A DNA stretch of 8,566 nt from SVQP01 sp045594705 (GTDB lineage: Bacteria; Bacillota; Clostridia; Oscillospirales; CAG-272): contig JAZNZB010000065.1 of assembly GCA_045594705.1 (NCBI GenBank), positions 1 through 8,566 on the forward strand, in the 5' to 3' direction. This document shows, one piece after another, positions 1-5,934 of the stretch. Numbering within the stretch: position 1 is the stretch's first letter; each line of letters starts with the position of its first letter. Under the pieces are notes generated by a model, which did not search any database, had not been told where the DNA came from, and saw only the letters and a program-made list of their open reading frames with translations. A program made the position numbers and the translations under genes.

Positions 1-60
1 GGATACGTTTGAGTTAGGAGATGCTTTGGCGCAAACATGGGTTCTGAGCCCCCCAAGCCT
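1..60 (-). repeat. Dispersed repeat module, inverted copy, cut by window start
   Basis: Read on the minus strand, this stretch has the 16-base core GGGGCTCAGAACCCAT (at 37-52) followed by GTTTGCGCCAA and, about 15 bases further on, CGTATCC. The same order (core, TTTGCGCC, AATTCA-like spacer, ACGTATCC) occurs on the plus strand at 7910-7962 and 8255-8307. It is therefore an inverted copy of the module found in the tandem repeats at the other end of the window, truncated at base 1. The plus frame 2-64 is open and ends in TGA at 62-64. Its reading (…LAQTWVLSP…) matches one frame of the right-hand copies, so this is repeat sequence rather than evidence of a gene tail. Confidence 0.75.
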
Positions 61-93
61 TTGAACTGTTTCATAGCATCGTGTATGCAAGAT

Positions 94-353
94 GTGAAAG
101 AGCGTCCGTATGATGCATCTCACCCACCGCAACCGCGTCGAAGATTCTCGGCTATGTCGCCTCGAATTTTCTCCGCTGCGGTCCCCCCTCTCCAGCGGAG
201 AGGGCTTTTTGAGCACATTCGTCTTGCTCATTTATTCGTGAGTGGTTGTCATCATGAGCCCTCTCCGCTGGAGAGGGGGGACCGCAGCGGAGCCGACCTA
301 AGAAGGCGACGCGGTTGCGGTGGGTGAGATTCATCACGAGGACGCTCTTTCAC
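94..353. repeat. Long imperfect inverted repeat (MITE/REP-like palindromic element)
   Basis: The outer ends are exact inverted copies: GTGAAAGAGCGTCC at 94-107 and GGACGCTCTTTCAC at 340-353. The arms continue to pair inward through ATCTCACCCACCGCAACCGC and its complement, then (after a ~16-base extra stretch in the left arm) through TCTCCGCTGCGGTCCCCCC and its complement, ending at 206 and 257. The central loop is about 50 bases. Each arm also contains its own small hairpin with stem CCCTCTCC/GGAGAGGG (186-204 and 259-277). No transposase or plausible protein is encoded. The shape fits a non-autonomous palindromic element of MITE or REP/BIME type. The family is not identified. Confidence 0.8.
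186..210 (+). terminator. Possible plus-strand intrinsic terminator inside the palindrome
   Basis: Stem CCCTCTCC (186-193), loop AGC, stem GGAGAGGG (197-204), then CTTTTT. This has the layout of a rho-independent terminator for transcription entering from the left of the window. It is also part of the larger inverted repeat, so termination may be incidental. Confidence 0.35.
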
Positions 354-410
354 CAACAATTGAACATGTAAAACGTAAAAAATCGTTATGCTCTAAAGGG
401 CGCGCATATC

Positions 411-710
411 TTACACGATCATACGAATGAGCCAACCATCCTCCTGTACCTCGACATGTATCATTTCTTCAAATCCAACGAAAGCTTGCATCATCTCAGC
501 AAGCTCAGGGGCGCGGTAGTAAAGGGCTACCAATTGTTTACTGCCATCATCGAAAAGAACTTCTTCTTGCCGGGAAATCCCCTCTGCCTTGAAATGCATA
601 ATCGCCCATTGCATTTGTCCGTTGCCCCACATCATAACGCTGGCCATATCAACGTCTGCGGGAACCTCTATGACCTTTTTAGAATCCCCCTTTGATACTT
701 CAATCCTCAT
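411..710 (-). CDS. Small protein of unknown function, coupled to the XRE regulator
   Basis: Encodes 99 residues and is not recognised. The chosen ATG (708-710) has a GGTGG ribosome binding site seven bases upstream; a TTG further out (723-725) would add five residues but lacks such a site. The gene overlaps the end of the upstream regulator by 11 bases (the regulator's TGA is at 700-702), so translational coupling is likely. There is no signal peptide or membrane segment, so it should be cytoplasmic. It starts MRIEVSKGDSKKVIEVP and ends VEVQEDGWLIRMIV. Both stretches alternate like beta strands and faintly echo the C-terminal domain of the regulator next door. Inference: a partner or ligand-binding module working with the regulator. 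No specific function can be assigned. Confidence 0.8.
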   Translation of the reverse strand: MRIEVSKGDSKKVIEVPADVDMASVMMWGNGQMQWAIMHFKAEGISRQEEVLFDDGSKQLVALYYRAPELAEMMQAFVGFEEMIHVEVQEDGWLIRMIV

Positions 711-1182
711 AGTTTTCCACCGCAATGCGGACGTGCACGTCTTCGTGATTCACTTCTACCAGTGTACCAATAAAGCCATCGTCTGCCATATCAAAAGCTC
801 CGGCAACTTGATCAAAGGCCTCTTCGCCAACAATTTTCTTCAGCACGCCATTCTCAATGGCCTTTTTTACAGCGTTTACGGGAATTCGGGTAATGACATG
901 GCTTTCATCTGTATCCACTCGAATCAGCATGATTCGACGATTGATGATTTCTGCGGAAGCCTCGCGAAGCTCAGCCACAGCACGTTCACCCTCCAAGAGA
1001 TTGTCAACGCTAACGCCCAAGGTCTTGGCAAGTGCCTGCATAACGGTGATGTCGGGGTAGGATGTATCACACTCCCACTTGCTCACCGCCTGCGCTGTGA
1101 CCGACATTTTCTCGGCCAGCTCTTCCTGAGTGAGCTTTTTTTGCTTTCTGAAATAAGCGATGTTCTGTCCGATTGTATTCAT
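700..1182 (-). CDS. XRE-family HTH transcriptional regulator with C-terminal SHOCT-like domain
   Basis: Encodes 160 residues. Residues 5-62 form a typical Cro/C1-type helix-turn-helix: the segment LTQEELAEKMSVTAQAVSKW carries the turn and recognition helix, followed by YPDI…LAKTLGVSVDNLL. Residues ~83-158 fit the pattern of the small C-terminal domain found behind many Firmicutes HTH regulators (I-V-x-D-x(3-5)-V-x(3)-P-x(2)-A…I…G-x-(I/L)-V-(D/E)-V…V-x-I-x-V-E). That assignment is from family memory and is less certain than the HTH. The ATG at 1180-1182 follows AAAGGA. It is the first gene of a two-gene unit with the 99-residue protein. Its own promoter has a palindrome between the -35 and -10 boxes, which suggests autoregulation. 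Target genes are unknown; the neighbouring lipoprotein gene is one candidate. Confidence 0.9.
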   Translation of the reverse strand: MNTIGQNIAYFRKQKKLTQEELAEKMSVTAQAVSKWECDTSYPDITVMQALAKTLGVSVDNLLEGERAVAELREASAEIINRRIMLIRVDTDESHVITRIPVNAVKKAIENGVLKKIVGEEAFDQVAGAFDMADDGFIGTLVEVNHEDVHVRIAVENYED

Positions 1183-1232
1183 ATGCTTTTCCTTTCGGTA
1201 AATTGGATTATCGTGCGCGCTTCGATGATTCT

Positions 1233-1260
1233 ATTATAGCAAAAAATTCGCGAATGCCCA
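1233..1260 (-). promoter_or_regulatory. Extended -10 promoter with palindromic spacer for the XRE operon
   Basis: On the minus strand there is a perfect TATAAT (1238-1233) preceded by TGC (1241-1239), giving an extended -10. A weak -35 candidate TGGGCA (1260-1255) sits 16 bases upstream. The spacer holds the perfect 10-bp palindrome ATTCGCGAAT (1246-1255), overlapping the -35 edge. An XRE dimer bound there would block polymerase. The -10 lies about 50 bases before the regulator's ATG. Confidence 0.65.
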
Positions 1261-1263
1261 CCG

Positions 1264-1290
1264 ATCCGCAGTTGTTTTTGCGGATTTTTC
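1264..1290 (+). other. Short dyad with plus-strand T run
   Basis: ATCCGCA (1264-1270) and TGCGGAT (1279-1285) form a 7-bp stem with an 8-base loop, followed on the plus strand by TTTT. It has a terminator shape for plus-strand transcription, but no plus-strand gene is present. On the minus strand no U run follows, so it is a poor terminator for the lipoprotein gene. A second operator-like site just upstream of the XRE promoter is the alternative. Confidence 0.35.
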
Positions 1291-1343
1291 ACAACTTTTG
1301 GTTGAGTGCTCTTATCCAATCCCCGCCAGAGCCTTTGAAATAT

Positions 1344-2513
1344 TTACGGCGCCCCCGGAATGTCAACGCTGACCTCGGTAATCTCTACGAAAACGTCGCC
1401 CTCGGGCATGATAAAGGCGAAGATCACCCAAGGCGACTGTGATCCGATCTGTACGGCGTACTCATCCCCCACTCGGATCTCGTAATACTGCTCATATACA
1501 AGCTCCAGCCGCAGCTCCACGCGCTCCCCTGCACGGTACTTTGCATTCAGATCAAAGTGCTCATCAAGCGCGTACGTTTTATTGAATTTCAGCGAATACT
1601 GCTCCTCTCCGAGTTCTCTTTCGGGCACGATCAGCCTGAAAATATTCTCATATCGGGTGATCCAATACGTCTCCTCCTCAGGGCCCGAATCGCGGCTGTC
1701 CGTGGTTACGGGAAACACCACCACGTATTCACCCGCAGGCAACAGATGCAGCCCATCCCATCCGGGCGACGAATATTGTTGCACCTCTTCGAAATTTGTG
1801 TCGTATATATGAGGACTTCCGTGCTTTGCCTTTGCAGGAAACGTACCGGTCACCGGGCCGTTTGCCACAAGCGTCGGAAAATCGGTGAGCTTGGTACTCG
1901 GATCGGAAAATACGCCATAGCTGCCCATGCCGTCACCGCAAAGCAGCTCTTGACCGTCCTTTGCATACTCGTTTGTGTAAACAAGCGTTTGTATCGGCTT
2001 GATGTGCGCGCCACCTGCGATGATCACCGTAGAGCTGTATGTGTACTTTTCATTCTCGTTCTGCGAGGTCAGCTCCACAATAGAAAGCACGGCGGAATAC
2101 TCCTGCTTGCTTTCTCCGAGCCAGAGGGTCAGATCGTAGCTGCCAAGGCTTGCATCCGCGGGGATGACAAACGAATACGTCATGCTGCCGCTCTCGCCGT
2201 CCTCCACCTTTTTGTTGACCACGTCCGTGGGAAGCACAATGGGCTCAGATTCAAGCTGATCTTGCGGGTCAGACGCATGACAGAGTGAGATCATGGGGAA
2301 AAAATCATTCCCCGAACAGCCCGTATAGCGGTAAGCTCTGCCCGAGGCGTTGGTCACAGTGGCCGTGATCTTCACGGTCTCGCCACGGGTGTAAACGCTC
2401 TTCTCTACTTCGTAAGAAAACGTAAATTTGAGAGATCCTTCACCATTTGCGCATCCCGCAAGCACGGATATGCACAGGATCGTAAGCAGTGCCAATGATA
2501 CGATTCGTTTCAT
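1344..2513 (-). CDS. Putative surface lipoprotein with Ig-like beta-sandwich region
   Basis: Encodes 389 residues. The ATG at 2511-2513 follows AGGGGAG. The frame stays open another 59 codons upstream, but that extension has no signal-like features and would bury the export signal. The N-terminus MKRIV… has a hydrophobic core and a lipobox LAGC with Cys21 as lipidation site, so the product should be membrane-anchored on the outer face. Residues ~28-148 read as an Ig-like or BsuPI-like beta sandwich (YTRGETVKITATVTNASG…, SYDLTLWLGE). Residues ~155-300 are less clear. Residues ~308-384 end in FAFIMPEGDVFVEIT, a motif seen in bacterial surface repeat domains (F-x-MP-x-x-DV-x-V). No enzymatic motif is visible. 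Its gene lies downstream of the fibre operon but behind a terminator, so it is probably transcribed separately. It may be an adhesive or structural surface protein. Confidence 0.85.
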   Translation of the reverse strand: MKRIVSLALLTILCISVLAGCANGEGSLKFTFSYEVEKSVYTRGETVKITATVTNASGRAYRYTGCSGNDFFPMISLCHASDPQDQLESEPIVLPTDVVNKKVEDGESGSMTYSFVIPADASLGSYDLTLWLGESKQEYSAVLSIVELTSQNENEKYTYSSTVIIAGGAHIKPIQTLVYTNEYAKDGQELLCGDGMGSYGVFSDPSTKLTDFPTLVANGPVTGTFPAKAKHGSPHIYDTNFEEVQQYSSPGWDGLHLLPAGEYVVVFPVTTDSRDSGPEEETYWITRYENIFRLIVPERELGEEQYSLKFNKTYALDEHFDLNAKYRAGERVELRLELVYEQYYEIRVGDEYAVQIGSQSPWVIFAFIMPEGDVFVEITEVSVDIPGAP

Positions 2514-2601
2514 TTCTTTTACTCCCCTTTCATAGAGTTCCTTATCTATATAGACGATCAAAGTCGAAAAATGTTCCGTATTTCGAAAAAATTCCAAAAA
2601 T

Positions 2602-2630
2602 CTTTTATTCGTTACCAAGACTGATGACAA
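2602..2630 (-). promoter_or_regulatory. Candidate promoter of the lipoprotein gene
   Basis: Minus-strand TTGTCA (2630-2625) and TAAAAG (2607-2602) are separated by 17 bases: five and four matches to the consensus hexamers. This would give a leader of about 80 bases before the ATG at 2513. The site lies within the short leader-peptide candidate (2605-2646), so the two interpretations compete. Confidence 0.35.
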
Positions 2631-2646
2631 AGTATGCTTTTTGCAT
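2605..2646 (-). CDS. Possible 13-residue leader peptide
   Basis: A minus-strand ATG (2646-2644) is preceded, seven bases upstream, by AAGGAG (2659-2654). The frame reads MQKAYFVISLGNE and stops at TAA (2607-2605), about 90 bases before the lipoprotein start. The only evidence is the well-placed ribosome binding site. There is no regulatory residue run as in classic attenuator peptides. A TTGACA-like hexamer lies at 2690-2685, but no matching -10 is seen. Confidence 0.25.
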   Translation of the reverse strand: MQKAYFVISLGNE

Positions 2647-2714
2647 GTTTTTTCTCCTTGGCATGGATCTGCTCTACCTTCAAATGTCAAACAACTTGAT
2701 CATTTTACCAAGCA

Positions 2715-2748
2715 GTCAAAAGCCGTCTGACGCAAGCGTCGGACGGCT
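2715..2748 (-). terminator. Terminator of the fibre operon
   Basis: A 13-bp hairpin, AGCCGTCTGACGC (2721-2733) and GCGTCGGACGGCT (2736-2748), has one imperfect pair. It begins eight bases after the stop codon (TAG, 2759-2757) of the last operon gene. On the minus strand it is followed by a short TTTT run. A seven-T run also precedes the stem, so plus-strand RNA would have an A run there instead. Confidence 0.7.
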
Positions 2749-2756
2749 GAAAAAAA

Positions 2757-4271
2757 CTAATTCATATAAGATGCGAACGGCTTGAGTGCGGCCTCCAGCT
2801 CCCTTAACACGGGAATGGTCTCAGCACGCGTGATCACGCTGCCGTTCCCTGCCGTATCCTTGGCGATCAGAGCGGTCGCCTTGGCCTGTGCAGCTTGCAG
2901 ATTGATCATTGCTTGCCCTGCAAAGTTGCCGTATACGCCGTCGATCACGTCCTGTGCGCTACCGCTGAGCGAAAGCAGCTCTGCCCACGCACTTGAGGTA
3001 TCTCCCGCATTTTTCACGTTGGCCTTGGTCTGGATCAAGCGCATCAGATGTATGCTGCTCTCATTATATTCCGTGCTTGCAGCTACGTGATAGGTATAAT
3101 TCTCGGTCACCTTGTGCGTGCCTCCCTTGGGCTGCCATACGTCAGTCCAGAAGGAGCCGGTCTTAGCCGTTTCGTCTGATCCCGTATATGCAACGACTTT
3201 GGCGCTGCCGTGGTACATGTCTCCGATTTGATACCAATCCGAGGTCGGCACACCGTTCTCGTCACTCTCGCAGGTGAACACCACCACGTATACGTCAACC
3301 CATGCGTTCGCAACGTCACAGTCGTCAGCAGTCATATAAAGCGTCATTTCGCATCCGGAATCCGAGGTGGAAACCGTCTGCCCCCATCTGTCGGTATACG
3401 TTGCGGTATATGCGTCGCCCGTGGTCTCGTCGTTGTCGATATTATCTCTCTTGATCAACAACGTCACATCGACCGTAGAATCTCCCACCTCGATGCTCAG
3501 CGACTCTCCCATCAATGCTTTGATAATATTGGAGTCCGCAGTACTCGCATCCTTTACGTTACCGATAAAGTTCGCCTTCCAGGCGGTGCCGTCGTATTTG
3601 TTGTCAATGGCGTCAACAAAGTGATTGTACGGAGTATCGGTCACACCGTCAATGGTTACCTCCTCTTCATTGTTCAGTACGTTCAGAAACTGCGAGAACG
3701 TCGCGTCGATGGCAGCCTGTCCTGCAGAATCCACGTGCAAGCCGAACTTATAGTTCAAAAGCAGCTCCAGGTTGCCGTCACTCGGCACGTAGGATCTTCT
3801 GATGCGATATCTGGCGTAAAACACCATGGTCTCGTGGGATTCGATGGCCTGTCCCGCCAAAGAGGTCCTGCAGGCAGCATCCGCATACGCGTCAACCGTC
3901 ACGCTTCCGGTGCTGACCAATGCGTCGTCGTACACACCCGGATTGACGATCTCGCTAAAGGCCGACTTGTATGCAGAGAAATTGAAGGCGGTGATCTTGT
4001 AGATCACGGTCAGATACGAATTCGAGCTTACACCGCTGTTGGGCGTGATTCTGGTATACACGTTGGTGGGATCGCTGCGGCTATGCTCGCTTGTACAGTT
4101 CTCCGCGCTGTAAAGCTCCACGCTCGAAACGATCACCTCATCGTATTTGTTTTCATATTCGGCAAGGCCGCTGATCAGCATGGTATCGGCAAATTCCGCA
4201 TAGCCAAGTCCAATGAAAACAAAGGAAAGGGAGAGCGTGATGCACAGTAAAACCTTGATCCACTTTAACAT
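2757..4271 (-). CDS. Large SipW-dependent-type exported protein (TasA-like N-terminus), last gene of operon
   Basis: Encodes 504 residues. The ATG at 4269-4271 follows GGGAGGAAG. Residues 1-25 are a signal peptide (MLKWIKVLLC…FVFIGLGYA). The predicted cut after GLGYA resembles the TasA/SipW site, where Ala-x-Phe follows. Residues 21-40 match the first operon gene closely, including ISGLAE at 33-38. The mature part is acidic and Thr/Ser/Tyr-rich with many beta-type stretches and few Cys; the C-terminal ~80 residues (SAWAELLSLSGSAQDVIDG…AAQAKATALIAK) look helical. There is no LPXTG motif, C-terminal membrane segment or enzyme motif. Inference: an extracellular structural or matrix protein processed by the operon's signal peptidase. 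It is about twice the usual TasA length and the mature region is not recognised. It could instead be a secreted accessory or anchoring protein. Confidence 0.85.
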   Translation of the reverse strand: MLKWIKVLLCITLSLSFVFIGLGYAEFADTMLISGLAEYENKYDEVIVSSVELYSAENCTSEHSRSDPTNVYTRITPNSGVSSNSYLTVIYKITAFNFSAYKSAFSEIVNPGVYDDALVSTGSVTVDAYADAACRTSLAGQAIESHETMVFYARYRIRRSYVPSDGNLELLLNYKFGLHVDSAGQAAIDATFSQFLNVLNNEEEVTIDGVTDTPYNHFVDAIDNKYDGTAWKANFIGNVKDASTADSNIIKALMGESLSIEVGDSTVDVTLLIKRDNIDNDETTGDAYTATYTDRWGQTVSTSDSGCEMTLYMTADDCDVANAWVDVYVVVFTCESDENGVPTSDWYQIGDMYHGSAKVVAYTGSDETAKTGSFWTDVWQPKGGTHKVTENYTYHVAASTEYNESSIHLMRLIQTKANVKNAGDTSSAWAELLSLSGSAQDVIDGVYGNFAGQAMINLQAAQAKATALIAKDTAGNGSVITRAETIPVLRELEAALKPFASYMN

Positions 4272-4307
4272 CGCAGCTTCCTCCCTTCCCGATAATTTGT
4301 TTTTTAC

Positions 4308-5882
4308 TTATTTTTTGTTCTCTTTTTCCTTCTTATTGCCCTTGGTCTCGGCGACCTCCTCCTTGGGCATTAAAACCTCTTCCGCCTTGCGCTTGAACAC
4401 ACCGATGATCTTTTTCAAGGGGTGCTTGAGCTGATCGGCAGGAACCTTGTGGTTGCCGTGCTCAACCGTTGCCTTGCGGATGATCTCCTTATTCTGATGC
4501 ACGTCCTTGGTAGGCACGAGCACGATATCGCCTTTGGCGATCTGCTCACCGTTGGGATCGTAGCGGTACACCTTATTATGGTGCGGACGCTCAGGCCATA
4601 CAACGCCAATGACCTCAACGCCCTCTTGCAGGTTATCGTCATCGTCATCCTCGTCGTAATCGATATCGGAAAGCGGCACGTCGGGCTGCTCCAGTGCAGC
4701 ATCCAGTGCTTCCTTGTCTACGTTCTCGTCCAGAATCACCAGCTTGGACTGGTCCTGTGCGGGCTCTTGCTGCTCGGAATTGCCGTAGATCTCGTCAAAA
4801 TCAGCCACCTTGATCTCATACATGTACACCACGTCGGTGTCTGTCGGGATCATAAAGCTTGTGCAGGTCTTGTCCTCGTTCTCATTCATCAGAATGGGCG
4901 AATGGATGGTATCGCGGATCTCAAGCAGATCGCCAAAGCCCTCCACGTACATCACGCGATAGCCTGTCAGATCAATCGGATTGACGATCTTTTGAATATA
5001 GCTCTTATAATTTGCAACCGTACGCTTGACCTTGATCTCGTAGTTGATATCCGTGTTTCTGGTCAGGATGACGAATACCACCAGCGCGATTGCATACAGA
5101 ACAGTCAGACAAAGGAACACGATCGCCAGTACCATAAATACGTTTCTGGCAATGCCGTCCTTGGCCATGATCAGCTTGTCCAGTCCTGTGGGAACGTCAG
5201 CCTTCTGAGCAAGCTCCACCTTTTCGGTCAAAAGCGGGATGCTGAGCATAAAGCTATACTGATTCTCCTTATCCTCGGCCAAATCCTCCACCGATCCGAC
5301 CACGTCGATCTGCATGGCGACCTCCAACGTGCAGGTCACGTTTTGCAACGACAGCGCGTCAACGATCTGCTTTGCTCTTTGGTTATAGTCGTCGTAGCGG
5401 ATCTCAACAGGTGCAAACACATCCAGCTCCCGCTCGGGCTGAGTGCTCTCTACGGTTCTATCGGGGATCAGCGCAGCGCTATCCGCCGAAAGTCTGTCAC
5501 AATAGATCAGCTTTTTGGTCAGATTATCGCGAATGACGATCAAAGCGTCCACGCCGTACGTATAGTGATAGATCGCAGGCTTATCCATAATCAGCTCGTA
5601 CGTAAAGTCCATATGCACGCGGTCGATCAGCGACGCTACGTAGATATTATCCTCTCCGAGCGAGTCCTGCTCAAAATATTCATTCTCTTTCAGGTAGACG
5701 GTATAGCCCACGTCGCCCTTTTCGGTATAGCCGACGTAGGTACTTTCATTCAACTCGAAAAACACTATGCCCAACACTGCCGTCACCAGCGTAAGACCGG
5801 CTAAGATCAGCGAGCAGATGCGCAGCCATTTCTGTCTGTTCTGCCTATATTCTGAGCGGCGTTTCTTTTCAGCCTCTGACAT
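4308..5882 (-). CDS. DUF5305-type membrane protein with long charged cytoplasmic tail
   Basis: Encodes 524 residues. The ATG at 5880-5882 follows AAAGGAG. A basic N-terminus (KKRR…RQNRQKW) leads into TM1 (~21-42). An extracytoplasmic domain follows (~45-245), with the pattern VGYTEKGDVGYTVYLKENEYF…VHMDFTYEL that I associate with DUF5305 proteins found beside SipW-like peptidases in bacteria and haloarchaea. TM2 is at ~248-274. The remaining 250 residues should be cytoplasmic: a mixed domain (~280-365), an acidic linker (YDEDDDDDN, 409-417), a small beta-type module (~434-495, containing AKGDIVLVPTKD), and a Lys/Glu tail. Spacing to the neighbours is short (52 bases upstream, 36 downstream), so it is co-transcribed. 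Inferred role: membrane assembly, anchoring or signalling partner of the exported proteins. No catalytic motif is visible. Confidence 0.75.
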   Translation of the reverse strand: MSEAEKKRRSEYRQNRQKWLRICSLILAGLTLVTAVLGIVFFELNESTYVGYTEKGDVGYTVYLKENEYFEQDSLGEDNIYVASLIDRVHMDFTYELIMDKPAIYHYTYGVDALIVIRDNLTKKLIYCDRLSADSAALIPDRTVESTQPERELDVFAPVEIRYDDYNQRAKQIVDALSLQNVTCTLEVAMQIDVVGSVEDLAEDKENQYSFMLSIPLLTEKVELAQKADVPTGLDKLIMAKDGIARNVFMVLAIVFLCLTVLYAIALVVFVILTRNTDINYEIKVKRTVANYKSYIQKIVNPIDLTGYRVMYVEGFGDLLEIRDTIHSPILMNENEDKTCTSFMIPTDTDVVYMYEIKVADFDEIYGNSEQQEPAQDQSKLVILDENVDKEALDAALEQPDVPLSDIDYDEDDDDDNLQEGVEVIGVVWPERPHHNKVYRYDPNGEQIAKGDIVLVPTKDVHQNKEIIRKATVEHGNHKVPADQLKHPLKKIIGVFKRKAEEVLMPKEEVAETKGNKKEKENKK

Positions 5883-5909
5883 ACCAATACTCCTTTGCCA
5901 TAGATTTTC

Positions 5910-5928
5910 TTGCCGCGCCGGGCGGCAA
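5910..5928 (-). other. Intercistronic hairpin between signal peptidase and DUF5305 genes
   Basis: TTGCCGC (5910-5916) pairs with GCGGCAA (5922-5928) around a 5-base loop, in the 52-base gap just before the DUF5305 ribosome binding site. No U run follows, so this is not an intrinsic terminator. It could be an mRNA processing or stability element that sets different levels for upstream and downstream genes. Confidence 0.45.
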
Positions 5929-5934
5929 ATTCCT

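Noticed and set aside
2..64. End of a truncated plus-strand gene (…LAQTWVLSP…)
   Set aside because: The same peptide is read from the tandem repeats at the other end, so it reflects repeat DNA. Only about 20 codons are visible.
711..725. TTG start giving a 104-residue version of the small gene
   Set aside because: The ATG at 710 has GGTGG at the proper distance; the TTG lies inside the regulator without a comparable site.
589..1239. 216-codon plus-strand open frame across the regulator region
   Set aside because: Overlaps two well-supported minus-strand genes and their promoter; no start signal or domain.
1286..1343. Terminator for the lipoprotein gene
   Set aside because: No stem followed by a minus-strand U run is visible; the dyad at 1264-1285 has its T run on the wrong strand.
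2514..2690. 59-codon in-frame upstream extension of the lipoprotein gene
   Set aside because: It would bury the lipoprotein signal. The internal ATG at 2513 has AGGGGAG and a perfect lipobox context.
3210..4250. 346-codon plus-strand open frame opposite the large exported protein gene
   Set aside because: Antisense shadow: no recognisable features, while the minus-strand gene has a signal peptide, ribosome binding site and terminator.
4422..5804. 460-codon plus-strand open frame opposite the DUF5305 gene
   Set aside because: It mirrors codon use of the real gene. It lacks domains or a plausible ribosome binding site, and the translation is His/Val/Ile-rich in the manner of antisense frames.
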